From: Imbricaverruca yamaguchii
Taxonomy: Eukaryota; Arthropoda; Thecostraca; Neoverrucidae
Length of the DNA stretch: 64,000 bases
Reading direction: 5' to 3'
Assembly (NCBI GenBank): GCA_034440575.1
Contig: JAOTOL010001625.1
Coordinates: 1,870,001 to 1,934,000, forward strand
The notes under the pieces were generated by a model that saw nothing but the letters and a program-made list of their open reading frames with translations, was not told the origin of the DNA and made no database searches. A program made the translations under genes and the position numbers. This document shows, one piece after another, positions 23,837-35,425 of this stretch (its first letter is position 1; each line of letters opens with the position of its first letter).

Positions 23837-24489
23837 AGCAGGGCGAGATTCATCGACTGGGATTGTTCATCTCTGCTGTGTGTGTATGGGGGGGGGGGGT
23901 CATTCATCTAGGGACTGATTTCCCCAGGCGTATTGTATTAAGTGAATAAAAACGGAGGTGACATCAGACGAATTGCACGTCGCGGGGGGAGGGCGTATCA
24001 GCATGAGTCATATTTGGTTTGCGCGCGAAAATATTTGAGGATAAAACTTAAAGACGTAGTTAAGAATTTCGGGGAAAGCACGGGTTGCCTGGCAGTTCAA
24101 TTGCACGTTTACATGTGGTTGTTGAGATCGTAGATGGGCTGTGTATGCCTGGTTTGTACCGAGTATCCACACATGACTCATTTGTCCTCGCTCGTTTCTT
24201 TCATTTATTGCATTTTCAGTGGAATGTCCTTCGCACGTAGACATTGGCAGAGTTGCATGCAATTGCGCAGTGCCTTTCCCATTTATACAACAGGACCCGA
24301 AAACGTTTAGGGTACTTTCCCATAGGGTTCTATGTTGAAGTTCAGGGGTGCTCTGCAGGTTTGAGGGATGCACAGGAACCTCGAAAAGAGCGCAATTTTA
24401 TACGCATGTTCGAAAGATACCTTGATATATGTCCGCATACGAAGTTGGACAGAACCAACCAAATGAAGTACCTTTAAATGCCAGTGGTG
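22857..24489. other. Unassigned DNA with a (CT)n tract
   Basis: A GC-rich stretch follows the minisatellite (22,857-23,120). A (CT)n run lies at about 23,791-23,834 and a run of about eleven G at about 23,889-23,899. No coding domain is recognised. Confidence 0.5.
23791..23834. repeat. (CT)n microsatellite
   Basis: About 22 uninterrupted CT units, read directly. Confidence 0.95.
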
Positions 24490-24492
24490 GCA

Positions 24493-24875
24493 CAGTAGTG
24501 GCACAGGTCACCAGTGATCACCAGTTTAGTACAGTTGTAGTACAGGTAGGGGTGAATATCATAGGTCCTGCTAGGAGTGAGGAGTTGCTGCAGGACTACA
24601 GGGCCCTTCTAGCCACCCTGAAGGATAACAATGGGAGAGTCATTGTAACTGCAATTTTGCCTAGGTCTGGAGCCTCCCCTGAATGGAGCTCTAGGGCACT
24701 GGTAGCCAATGCCAGAGTAGGTAAGCTCTGCCATGAGTTAGGTTTCACCTTTGTTGACGAGTGGTGCAGGTTTTATGGATCATGGAACCTCTATCAGAGG
24801 GATGGCCTGCACTTCTCCGAGAAGGGGGTTCATGTGTTAGGCAAAGTGTGTGAGAATGTCCTTCAGGTAGACTAG
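24493..24875 (+). pseudogene. CR1 copy 1 ORF1, SGNH/GDSL-type esterase domain fragment
   Basis: The frame encodes a VGVNIIGP line equivalent to the G-x-N-D block (GVNNIGH in copy 2) and the C-terminal YQRDGLHFSEKGVHVLG, matching the esterase D-x-x-H catalytic block. CR1 ORF1 proteins carry such an esterase. The GDS nucleophile block is missing because the copy is 5' truncated just before this point. The stop TAG at 24,873 is followed within a few bases by the beginning of the ORF2 region. Confidence 0.75.
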
Positions 24876-25074
24876 GAAATGGGGTGGGGAGGGATGAAAT
24901 TGCATTGCCAACTCAGGGATATTCCAATAGTGTCAGCCAAGGCAATAGATCCTCAAATTCAGCAAATACGGACAGCAGTAGTTCAAGGAAGCAGAGTGGT
25001 AGTTCATCCACTGATAAAAGAACTCCTCAACATGAAAAAGCCAAAGGTGGTTATGGAGCATATGTTAAGTGTAA

Positions 25075-27660
25075 GCTTAATGCTCAGAGTATCCGATCCA
25101 AATTTGATGAGCTCAAGTGTTATGTTGCTGAGGAGGAACCAGGTTTTGTTTGCATGACGGAGGCATGGGTCAGTGAAGGGTATTTTGGAGATAACTTGCA
25201 GGACTATAAGATCCAGGGATACAATATGTTTTCGTGCAATATGGGTCCAGCAGTGAAAGGGGGTGGTGTAATGCTCTATGTGAATAGCTTATTCAGTTCT
25301 AAAAAAGTAGCAGGTGGGGATACAAATGTGTCTGTGAAGTCCATTTGGCCTCATGTCGCTATCGGAAGAGGCAACAGCAATACACTGAGGATAGGAGCGT
25401 TCTACCGATCATGAATCATGCCACATTCTCAGCAACTGGAGCTTGATTAGGTGATTTGTGAGGAAATCAGTAGAAACTTCCAGAGGAAGTGCCTTATTCT
25501 TGGTAACTTTAACCTAAAAGGATATGGCAATGATGGTGTTGGCTCCCCATCATGCAAAATGTTTAGGAAATACCTTGAATAGGACCTGCTCTTACACCAG
25601 TTTGTATCGGAACCTACCAGGCATGGCTCGTTCTTGGACATGGTATTCTCGGATTTAGGTGACTTGGTTCAAGACTTGACTGTAGGAGAAACTCTGGGAA
25701 GAAATGACCATAACATAGTTAGATTCAAGGCACATGTAGTGGAAATTATTAAGGATAATTTGGTAAAGGTGCCAACTTTCAACAGAGCAGACTTTGATTG
25801 CATGAGAGCGGCTTTAAGTGCCATAAGATGGGAATAAGAATTCTCCAATTTAAATGCCTGTGAAATGTGGGAAAAGTTCAAATCTTACTTGAAGGAAATT
25901 CAGATTAGACATGTCCCCCAGAAGCAAAGATGCAAAAGAGGGGTGGGAAAGCCAGCATGGCTTACACCAGACTTGATAAAGCAATTAAGGCTAAGAAAGC
26001 TGCATTTAGAGTGCTTAAGGAAGCTTCAAATATCTTAAATCTAAAGACGTATCGAAAAGCTAGGGACACTGTGAAGAAAAAAAAACAGAGGAGCAAAGCG
26101 AGCAAAAGAACTGGATTTAGCTAGGAACTGCAATGGGGACAGCAAAAAGTTTTTTTAGTTTCTACAAGGTGAATAAAGTTTCTAGCACAATTGGTCCACT
26201 GGAATTAAATGGGACTAGATTGGGTGAGGATAGTGAGATGGTTGAGGAACTGAGCAAGCAATTTAAATCAGTGTTTAAATTGGAAGATATGACCAATCTG
26301 CCGACCGTACACCATAGTTCAGTGAGATGTGATCGGATAAATGATGTTGCTTTCATTGATAGTGGTGTCGTTTTCAATCATATCAGGGAAATGAAGCCAA
26401 ACAAGGCAATAGGACCTAATGAAATTTATGGTAGGGTATTGCGGGAAGCTGAAAAGGAACTGGCATTTCCACTTAGTATAATATTTCGTAGATCGGTTTC
26501 GCAAAATGAAATTCCAACAGATTGGAAAAGGGTAAATGTAGTTTCTATTTTCAAGAAAGGAGAGGGGGAAAGTTGAAAACTATAGGCCAGTAAGCCTCAC
26601 GTCCCTGGTCTGCGGGGTGCTAGAATCAATTATCAAGGATAGAATAGTTAGTTATGTGGAAGGGAACAGATTGATTGAAGATGCTCAACATGGGTTCAGA
26701 AAAGGGCCATCGTGCCTCACAAGTCTCTTGGACTTATTGAATTTCGCTATAGGACAATTTGATCAGGGAAATCAGGTCGATATAGCATATCTTGACTTTG
26801 GTAAGGTACCCCATAAACGGTTAATGATGGAGCTTCAGGTCCATAGTATTGCAGGTAGCATCTTAAAATGGATAGAGTTGTGGCTTTCAAATAGACAGCA
26901 AAGTGTGATGCTAAATGGTACAAAGTCATCATGGCAAAATGTTCTTAGTGGAGTCCCCCAGGGGTCAGTGCTGGGGCGACTACTGTTCATTATATTTGTA
27001 AATAACATTGAAAGTGGCCTAAGCAGTTAGGTTTTGAAGTTGGCGGATGACTTGAAGGTCTTTAGGGTAATACAGATCAAAATGGACATATCTCGCTGCA
27101 AAAAGACTTAGACGAACTTGTGAAGTAGTCCGAAGAATGGCAAATGAAATTTAATTTCGATAAGTGCAAAATCATGCGTGTAGGTAAGCAGCATATGAAG
27201 GCTCCATACTTGGTGGGTGGCCAGGTGCTATCAGTGACTGAACAGGAGAAGGATTTAGGTGTTACTCTAAACACAAAATTGGAGGCATTAGAACAGACCA
27301 AGGAAAAACGGTTCATGGTGTAAGCAACCTGGCATATGAGGAAAGACTGAAGAAATTGAATTGTTTTCACTTAGATATAGAAGGCTGAGAGGAGATCTCA
27401 TCGAGGTCTTTAAATTTGTCTATGGTCTGGGGAGGAGATATCTTGGGGAAATGTTTGAATTTAACATAAATGATGCAATTAAAGGTCATCATTTCAAGAT
27501 TAAAGTTAACCAAAGCAGAACAAGGTTGAGACAGTCTTTCTTCACCAACAAGATAGTAGAACACTGGAACCAGCTGCCAGAAACCATTGTCAGTAACAGC
27601 ACATTGAACATTCTTAAAAACAGCATACACAATCATTATAGGAATAATGATCGACTGTAA
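25075..27660 (+). pseudogene. CR1 copy 1 ORF2 (endonuclease and reverse transcriptase), broken
   Basis: Recognisable pieces in order are the endonuclease start LNAQSIRSKFDELKC; TEAWVSEGYFGDNL with the catalytic E; the reverse transcriptase entry EMKPNKAIGPNEIYGRVL; YLDFGK; SGVPQGSVLGRLLFIIFVNN; a decayed LADD in place of FADD; and the C-terminal RYRRLRGDLIEVFKFV line ending at about 27,660. The GDFNL endonuclease block has mutated to GNFNL. Multiple stops preclude function. Confidence 0.85.
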
Positions 27661-27795
27661 TAATGCTTTTCAGTATTACAGGGGGGGCTGATCGACGGAT
27701 TTGGTGGGCAACTGGTTGAGTGTACAGAGTGCAACCAAGAAGGGCCCTTGTGGTTCATAGTTGCACTAATCGTGTATGTTTTTATGTCTTTATAT

Positions 27796-28203
27796 TTGAA
27801 TTTTTACCTACCTATACGTCAGAAACTGAAGCATCTGGTTCAATTTAGACCCTTGCCTAAGCAATGCATCATTTCACAATTTTTTTGACATGTCGCTTTA
27901 TACGATTAGGGACCTGAACGAATAGAAATCTTTGAAATCCTTTTGAACAAACAAGACCGAGTGTGAATTGATCTCGTTTGTAAGATTGCGTTCGTTCGCT
28001 CGCTCGCTTCGTTGGCCGACTAACGCTGTCTGAAAAAAAAAACTTACAGCATGGAGTTGTCTGACCGTGCTTACTTTGTGTTTGTTTGGTGTGCCATGGC
28101 AGAGTTGTAAGGCACTCAGGAATGACCCATCCTGACCGTTCAATCAGGCGGCTCATATTTTGTTTTCTGGTATTGATATGCAGGCACTGTTGGCCCTCGG
28201 TAT
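27796..28203. other. Unassigned DNA after CR1 copy 1
   Basis: No gene recognised. The 157-codon minus frame at 27,869-28,342 has no domain and overlaps the foldback. Confidence 0.45.
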
Positions 28204-28294
28204 CGTTAGGAATATAATGCCGAGGATTCCTCCTCAGCATTATATTCCTAGCATTATATGCTGAGGAGGAATCCTCGGCATTATATTCCAAACG
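28204..28294. repeat. 37-bp inverted repeat (foldback) with 17-nt loop
   Basis: Arms 28,204-28,240 and 28,258-28,294 are complementary over 37 positions with one mismatch. The core of each arm is CCGAGGATTCCTCCTCAGCA and its complement. The 17-base spacer (28,241-28,257) itself repeats part of the arm (TATATTCC, GCATTAT). It could be a tiny MITE-like foldback or a templated inversion during repair. No coding content. Confidence 0.95.
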
Positions 28295-31269
28295 ATTGTG
28301 GAATCTCATGTGACCAGGGGAAAACTCACTTTTGTTTCTCAATACTCCCCAACGCCACAGGGCAATGCCAATATCAACAGATTATGGGTACTCCTCCTCT
28401 GACCCCTTAATCCACTGTCCCTTGGTGAGGTTGCATCTCAATATATGCCTGGCAGTCATAAAGCTGCGGCTTTATGAGCTGCTCGAGCCAGCATTACATA
28501 CCATCATATTGCAAGATCGTACGCGTTCACGGCTTGATCTAAAGGAACATGCTTACAGTACTTGTTACAGTACTCATTACGTACTTTGCAGTTCTCGATG
28601 ACAAAGATAATTGAGAAGAAATGGAATCCGTCTAAGATGTGGCAGGGCAAGACCACTGGCAGTTACAAAAATATCTTCTAATTCCAAAAAAAATAGGCTA
28701 AGCAAAAACATATTTCAGCTGGAGACATATAGGAATAATAGCGCTCTCCGTTGGTATCAGATTGTTTACCTTGTTTGCGTCCCAATTTGTACACTTTTTG
28801 TTCAATTTCAAGGACCTCGGTTTTGCAAACTACTTGCATACGAAAATGAAGCAATTGGAGCACTTGAGTACCCAGGGTGGGGAGGAGGAATGGCCTAGAT
28901 GTTGGTTTCTGGAGTCTGCAACTAGGTTAGGCATGCATGCAATGGATACAAAAAGTGACATTTTATTTGTTCATTATAAAAAGAGCTGTCTCAAAAAGCC
29001 CTCATCCGTCACATCGTGCCTTAGCAGCAGAGCAAGTGGGGTTCAATAATGGAGTTCAATAATTCAGTAATGCTATCCCTCAAGGCTTAAGGATAATTTA
29101 TATAAGTTTATAAAGTTAGCTTTAGCCCGAGTTCAAATTTCACATTAATTGATGGTAGGGCACATAGATGACGTGCTGCTAGTCGGCGAAAACTCAGGTT
29201 ATCATATAATCACCAAGGTCATATTACGTACATTTTTTTACAGAAGCAGCTAGGATAGCAAATCCGTATGCGACGAGAAATATAAAGGTCTTTGTTACTT
29301 GCTAAGTAAATAATTTGTCTTTATCATATCAATGAGACAATTGTTGACGTTTTGACTCGTCAAGGCATGCTATTCTCATTTTTAATTCATTGCGACTGAA
29401 CCTTGCCAGATCAATTATCATGCCAACGCCGAAAGCTTTTTTGTGACAAGCGAGGCTCAGAGGTTCAAGGGTCAAATAACACGAACTGATCTCATCCTTG
29501 AATAAGTCACTTTTATATGCGATACGAAAAATGTTCCATATGCGTTTCACATAAAAGCACTTGACTCATAGATCACCGTTGTAGAACAGCAATATGCGGG
29601 AGGCTTCATAGAGGTTCCGTGTAGTTGAGTGATCTAACATCAAATGGAAGTCTTGTTTGTATCACAAGGTGGCTCATGTGATGCCATTGAAAAGACTGCA
29701 AATTCATAGAAATGAATCGTGGTGTAGAAACCTGGATTTCATGCCACAGAGGCCACGTGAAACATATGCCACACAGGCGTTGGTGCTGTTGTGCTTAGAC
29801 ACACTACGCACGTCAATTTCTGATACGGCAAACACGGTAGCCGACAACGGCTGATAAGATTATGCATAGCGATTATCCCTTCATGTGAGGTACAATTTCA
29901 TGATTAGTTCCTTTCGACAAACGTGCTTCTTCAAACTAATCGGAGAATATGCCAGCTACATCATAAATTCCCAACCCTGTCGCAACTGGTAAGTAAATAT
30001 CGTTGTTCCAATGGTTGTCCCATGTTGCTTTAATTTAAAAATAAAAAGAACTCCCATCCGGGATTTGGTCCTTCGGTGCTGGCGTTGGAGGCTGACACGA
30101 GACGCTGCGTGTTTTATGCAGTTACCAAGAGCATCACATGCGTGTTTGTCGTCTGCAGTGACAATACATGTCCATTCATATCTGATACAATTTGCTCATG
30201 TTTGCCTATCTTTAGAGGCACATTTTCATGCTATTGCACAGGCCTTCAAGAGACCATGCGGTTGCTCAGGGCCTGATAATCTTTGGAGAAGGTATGCTGC
30301 TAATAATCGCAAGCCGCCACCGTAACCGCGTAATGCGTGGGTAAGGTAGACGGAAGTGACGCATAAACTTTTGTGGTTATTTCCCGCAGGCACTATAAGT
30401 GGATGACGAGCCATTACGAGCCATCCTAATAATACTCTGGGCGTCGTCTTGCACGGCGAACTAGAAATATTCTACCTCCTGTTGCTCGCCATCAGCAGAT
30501 CACTTAAACCCTCAGCAAGTTTCCTTTTCAACTAACTTTCCTAAACTGCTTGCTGAATGTCGCCGTGAAACAAAAGGCTGCTTGCGCTACTGAAACTGAG
30601 CGCAGCGCGCAAAGACGGTATGTCTGACGTGACATGTAGAGGCACAAACCAACAGTCGATGCTGACTGACGAGCACCATGCAGACGCACAAACCCACAGT
30701 CGATGCTGACTGATGGACTCCATCACGGCGACTAGTTTCTGTCAGCAGAAGTGTCATGGCTTGGCGAAGATGGTGGGGTGGCTGCTACAAGTCCCCGTCG
30801 CACTTGTACTACGTTGAATGACGACGGATGGCTCTAACGTTTGTGACACGTACAGATGCCTTGGGTTTAGGTCAGGTCAGTGTATCGTTCGTGAACTTTG
30901 TGACCACCATCATTCACTTGAGCCGATCCCATTTAATCGATTTATATGGTTGCAGTGTTTTCAGAGGACTTCAATGTCGACATGTCCCTGCATAAGTAAA
31001 TAAACTGAAGGTCAGGATTACTCTTCTCCGCATAATCCTTACATGATTCCTATTAGCACACATTCATTTGTATATTCTAGCATGACTTTCTATGAATTGT
31101 GTGCATTCACTGAAGTTCATAACTTTCTAAACACATACGAAGCAACATTTTGAAGTGATATTAATGCATGCGACCTCCGTAATATTTGATCCACTTTACT
31201 ATGTCACAATTGTTATGTATGCCCCAGCTGTTCTTTGTATGACATCAATATCGGCCGCGCTCCCGGTCA
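28295..31269. other. Mostly unassigned DNA
   Basis: Apart from the faint copia-like trace at 29.15 kb I find no domain, array or element end. Open frames are short and overlap on both strands. Confidence 0.4.
29150..29260 (+). pseudogene. Possible Ty1/copia reverse transcriptase scrap
   Basis: The reading VGHIDDVLLVGEN followed by a helix and ILRTFF resembles the copia YVDD box line (V-x-H-V-D-D-x-L-x-x-G) and the L-x-x-x-F that follows. Nothing convincing aligns upstream or downstream and stops follow immediately, so chance is possible. Confidence 0.25.
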
Positions 31270-31432
31270 CATGTGGCTTGTTGATTGGTTCTTGGTTCGT
31301 ACGGCACGTCAAGCATTTTACCCACCTGGCGTCGCCAACCTTTCACTCAGATTATCCGTCGGCGAAGAACAACAGCAGGCGAGACTCGAACCCATAGCCT
31401 TTTGGTTGGGAGACGAGCATCCTACCTCTAGA
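31270..31432 (-). mobile_element. tRNA-headed SINE with GTGAAAGGTTGGCGACGC core
   Basis: On the minus strand an A-box-like TAGAGGTAGGATGC and the B box GGGTTCGAGTCTCGCC (about 31,376-31,392) are spaced as in a tRNA. They are followed by the body motif GTGAAAGGTTGGCGACGC (about 31,330-31,350), which recurs after the B box of the SINE at 52.8 kb. The head resembles a glycine tRNA more than other tRNAs, tentatively. The 3' limit is not clear. Confidence 0.6.
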
Positions 31433-32038
31433 ATGTTCATCCCTCAGTCTTCAATCATTTGACAAGTAGGTGCGCAGTGATGAAAGGAACGTTTCTCCGA
31501 GTACTTGTAGTTCAACGGTAATGCATGCATTGTTGGGCCGTTTAAAAAAGGTCGTCGCTTTGACACATTACCAGATCCTGCTTGTTTTCAGCAATGTGTC
31601 TCGGAGACCACCCCCTTACGATGACTTTCCGACTAGCAGAGACCATTCCACACTCGGTCGACATTTTCCTCGTGACTCACGGTCGGCCGTTCGGTATTGA
31701 CTGACAAAGTCAAGTTCAACATCCGGTGTTTACATTTTAGGCGTTGGGAAACGCCACAGGTGCCAGTTTGTAGATAGCCGAAATATATCGTCACTGATTG
31801 GAAAGGTGCATCAGAAAGGAACGAAGAGCTAGGCGATCGCTAGACAAGAGCGCTTGCTAATTGTGTTGAATGTGCTTACGGGGTGATAAGTCACCAAATC
31901 CTGACATGCCTCTAAAGTATCAGCATGGCTGATTATAAGTTACGTTTGTAATGGAAAGGTGAACTTGCTATTATCCGAAGGCTATTTTAGATCATCTTAG
32001 ATTATTTTCGTACTATTACACCGTTACTTACTGGTTGG

Positions 32039-32046
32039 CTGTCCAT
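32039..32046. other. Target-site duplication, left copy (CTGTCCAT)
   Basis: Identical to 34,958-34,965. The motif is also part of the adjoining CTGGCTGTCCATATC minisatellite unit, so the element landed within or at the edge of that array, and array repetition could mimic a duplication. The exact abutment to both TIRs argues for a true TSD. Confidence 0.75.
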
Positions 32047-34957
32047 TAGGGTGACACGTATTTTCGAAATTTTGAATTTTTATCGGGACAGACGCATTTC
32101 TGGTTCCATTCCGCCAAAAATATCGTGTGTAAAATATTTTTGAAAGAGAACAATATTTAGAACTGCCTCAATACGGTCAAAGTTAGTATATTTTCTCGAA
32201 AAGTATAAATTTTAGAACATGATGTTCTATGCCTCTAGCAAATCAAATATCACTTCTAGTTTGCTCAAGCTACTAATCTTCATCTAAAGTATATAATTGG
32301 ACTTCATACTTTCAACTCTAGGTCCCCCTAAACTCGAATATTAGCCCCTCAAAGTGTGTGTGTGTGGGGGGGGGTGTCATGGGCGCCCATCTCCCACTCC
32401 CACTTGCCTACTTTGCAGAGGTCACGGTGGACTTGCGGGCGGTTGGGAAGTCACAGCGGTGCTTCTCGACCACTTGTAAGAGGAACTGCTTTTGGTCTTC
32501 ACTCTTGGTAAGGGTCAGGTTCAAAGACTGCATGAACGCCACCCCGCGCTCAGCGAAGTCGTTGACGACTTGAAGGGCCTGGACTCTGTGATATGCGACG
32601 ATGAAGGTTGGTTCCGTCTGCCACTCCTCCTGATCCTTGAGCAGGAAGGCGGTGCCGATGTCCAGAACTTTGAAGAATTCTTTGATGTAATCGTTTTGAA
32701 CTTGACCAATGTTTTGTTAGAGATTGAGGCGGTGGACGGGTCAACATACGCCGCGGGGATCCTTCCTTCCCCTTCTTCCATCGCTTTAATCATCTCCCGC
32801 TTTGTCACCAAGTCGATCCCTCGAAGATCTCGAAGTCGAAGATGGTCAGGGTGACGAGGCGCTCGATCAAGTACCATAGGTGCCTGGCGAAGACTGTCCC
32901 CGTCGCCTTGGCCACCGCTGAGTCCGGATAATAGACAAGGGCCTTGAGCAGTGCGATATCCGCGGCTGGGGCCGCTGCCGGAAGCGGCGCTTTGTGCCAG
33001 ACCGTCACACAGATGGACACGGCGAAGATGGTGAATCACCGGATTCCACCCGCTTCGCCTGATATCTGGAACTGTTCCCGGAACAGGAACAGTTTGATGG
33101 CATGGATGACTTTTGCCATCCGGCGCGCGCGATGGTACCCCGCTACCGAACCGGGTACCCCGCTTGTTCGGACCGCCCAGCACAATTACAGATAACTTCA
33201 GAAGCTCCCTGTAGTAATCACGTTATGTTGACTGTCGAGGAGGCGGCTGAATTCGAACAGCAGGTCGTCGCGGGCGTCCTTCAGGTGCTGCTGCATGGTT
33301 CCATCATCGAAAGGTTTCGCTTTGGTTTGATCGAAAAAGTCCCACTGGGCGGTGAGTCGTTTGAACAAGGAGGATGTCAAGACCAGTAGAGGGAACGAGG
33401 AACGCCGTGAATGCGTTCTCGCACGCCAGTTCGTGGATGTAGCGGCGGGAAGCCAAATGAAGCAGTCTTCTCGAGTTTCTCCTCAATGATAGAGCAAGCT
33501 CCTCCTGGGAGTTCTGTGTTTGAGGCGGTGGTGTCAAATGAGAGGGCACAGATCCGCTCCTTGATGTTTCAATCCTCGAGGGCAGAGAAGACGGCTTCCG
33601 CCATGGCGCGGCCGGTGCCGTCGGGGAGGTTGGTCACAGCCAGAAGCTTGTCGACGTTCTCCCCAGACACCAGAACTGGAAGGCGATCTTCAGCAGGGCC
33701 TCAGTCAGCCGCTGGTACGATTTTCCCGTCCCAGTGAACGGTCAGCGGCACAGTAGGATGGAAGGCTGCCTTCAGTTCCGCTGCGGCTATAGCACGGAAC
33801 TTTGCTCTGTCGCGGCGGGATGATTCGCGGTTCAAGACCAGCTCCTCAGGGTCGCGGCCCAAGCTTCTCGCAGCTGCCGACAGAAAAAAAAAACACCTCG
33901 GTCGGTAAGTTTCGTCCGATCCACCACTGCGAAGAGATCAGGGGTGATCACCGTTTTCGACGCGCGGAATCGCTTGGGTGATAAAGGGGTCGTAGATGCT
34001 TTTGCATGCGACGTGGACGGTACTGGGAGAGTGAGTTATTCCTCTTCTTCTCGGCAACGACGCCGTGTCGGTGACTGAGTCGGGCTGCTTGTACCTGAGC
34101 TGGAGCTCGATGCCAGTTTGGCGAGTTCTTCTCGGCTCTCCTCGTTCGCCCTTTCAGCATCTTGCTGGCGGCTCCTTCCCGCTTCCTGTCCTGTGCAGCG
34201 TCATGTCACGTGTGGAGGAGAAGTGGCCGCGCCGCACTTCGGACCTTTATCCTTTATCCCGTCAGGAACTCTCTGTCCTCTTCGATTGTGATCATCGACA
34301 TCGACTGTTCGTATGTGATATCGAACAGGCGGTCTAGGGATGAGAGGAACTCGGCCTCGTTCCTGGTCTGGGTCACAGTGCGCCGTTTCGACGGTGTGGA
34401 TGGATATGGTGACAATTAACTGATCGATAGCCTTGCTCCATCACCCCGAACGCATCATTGGACATGCACTGTCCGTATTAATTTTCCTTTTGAACTTGCC
34501 GCTAAACAAAGCTTTAACATGGATATGTGCATACAATATTTTATACTTTTAAGAACATGTCCTCCTGTATCAATATTTGGATAAACTCGTGCTACACCCT
34601 GTATAATACCTCATTATTAGTCTTCTGTACACCAGTGCGGAAGACTAGACCAACGACTCTGACCGTCTCTCTGTTTGTCTGTCCGTGTGTGTGTCAGTCC
34701 GCATGTCTGCCTGTTGTCCTTTTTCAACTCAGAAACTACAACAGCTATCGAAACGAAAACTGGCATGATAACAGAACGCCATGAGTACTTTTCGACGAAA
34801 AGCATAAACTTTGACCTTGTTCAGGCAGTTCTAATTGTTATTTAATTTCACAAATATTTTACACACAATGTTTTAGAGGGAATGACACCAGAAACGAGCC
34901 AGTCCCGATAGAACTTCCCCCCAAAATGAAAAACACCCCAAAATAAGTGTCACCCTA
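32047..34957 (-). mobile_element. DNA transposon, 2,911 bp, long TIRs and 8-bp TSD
   Basis: The left end begins TAGGGTGACACGTATTTT; the right end read inward on the minus strand begins TAGGGTGACACTTATTTT. Homology of the two ends continues for about 170 bp (to about 32,215 and from about 34,785), with shared ATCGGGAC, TTTCTGGT, GTGTGTAAAATATTT, TAGAACTGCCT and GGTCAAAGTT blocks. The element is flanked by CTGTCCAT on both sides (32,039-32,046 and 34,958-34,965). Inside is a broken minus-strand transposase-like frame. The 8-bp duplication is compatible with several superfamilies (hAT, P, Merlin, Zisupton and others); the TIR start and protein do not let me choose. Confidence 0.85.
32430..34410 (-). 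pseudogene. Broken DDE/RNase H-like transposase of an unclassified family
   Basis: Pieces seen on the minus strand in order: SLDRLFDITYEQSM then IEEDREFL (about 34,365-34,260); DRTKLTDRGV (33,920); SLGRDPEELVLNRESSRRDR (33,860); VPLTVHWDGKIVP (33,750-33,710); RLPVLVSGENVDKLL; ALSFDTTASNTE (33,560-33,520); SRRYIHELACENAFTAFLVP (33,460-33,400); FKRLTAQWDFFDQTK (33,375-33,325); RHLWYLIERLV (32,890); and LTKSEDQKQFLLQVVEKH (32,510-32,455). I know this order of motifs from predicted proteins of cnidarians and arthropods that look transposon-derived. HWDGK and SFDTT may hold catalytic acidic residues (inference). A TGA after ALED, a long A-tract near 33,880-33,900 and frameshifts at about 33,395 and 32,850 break it. 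GC is higher than in the flanks. Confidence 0.7.
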
Positions 34958-34965
34958 CTGTCCAT
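34958..34965. other. Target-site duplication, right copy (CTGTCCAT)
   Basis: Directly follows the right TIR end CACCCTA and is the first partial unit of the minisatellite at 34,958-35,425. Confidence 0.75.
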
Positions 34966-35425
34966 ATTTCCCTGGCTGGCTGTCCTCATACCTGACAGTC
35001 ATTGTCCATATCCCCCGGCTTGCTGTCCCCATCTCCCAGTTGCTATCCATATCTCTCGAGCTGACTATCCATATCTCAATCAATGTCCCCGGGCTGGCTA
35101 TCCATGCATCAGTCATTGTCAATATTTCCCCGGTTGGCTGGCCCTATCTCCCCGGCTGTCTCTCCATATATCCCTGGTTGGCTGTCCCCTATCTCCCCGG
35201 CTGTCTCCCCATATATCCCTGGTTGGCTGTCCCCCATCTCCCCGGCCGTCTGCCCATATCTCCCTGGCTAGCTGTCCACATCTCCCAGTCACTATCTACA
35301 TCTTACAGTTGCTGTCCATAGCTCACGGCTGACTGTCCATATCTCCCGGATGTGTGTCCATATATCCTTGACTGGCTGCCCCTATCTCTCGGTCACCGTC
35401 CATATCCGTCGGCCGGCTGTTGATG
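34958..35425. repeat. Irregular minisatellite, about 20-30 bp units
   Basis: Repeated CTGGCTGTCC, CATATCTCCC and CCCCGGCTG blocks in variable order. Better-conserved stretches at 35,140-35,270 show a unit of about 45-50 bp made of two half units. Open frames of 62 and 124 codons here (SPGWLSM-type repeats) are composition artefacts. Confidence 0.85.

Larger units (their letters stand above)
24490..27795 (+). mobile_element. CR1-type LINE copy 1, 5' truncated and degenerate
   Basis: It is collinear with CR1 copy 2 (minus strand, 42.2-47.0 kb) from the middle of ORF1 to the 3' tail. The ORF1 esterase end is at 24,493-24,875. The APE-type endonuclease starts at about 25,075 and the reverse transcriptase runs at about 26,380-27,300. 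About 220 bp are deleted near 27,310 relative to copies 2 and 3. The 3' end around 27,770-27,800 has the family's TTTATGTCTTTATA tail. Several stops and frameshifts (for example near 25,413, 25,449, 25,580, 26,575 and 27,028) make it inactive. Confidence 0.9.

Noticed and set aside
32358..33389. Plus-strand ORFs of 71-120 codons in the GC-rich block
   Set aside because: Shadows of the minus-strand transposase relic, whose motifs are recognisable.
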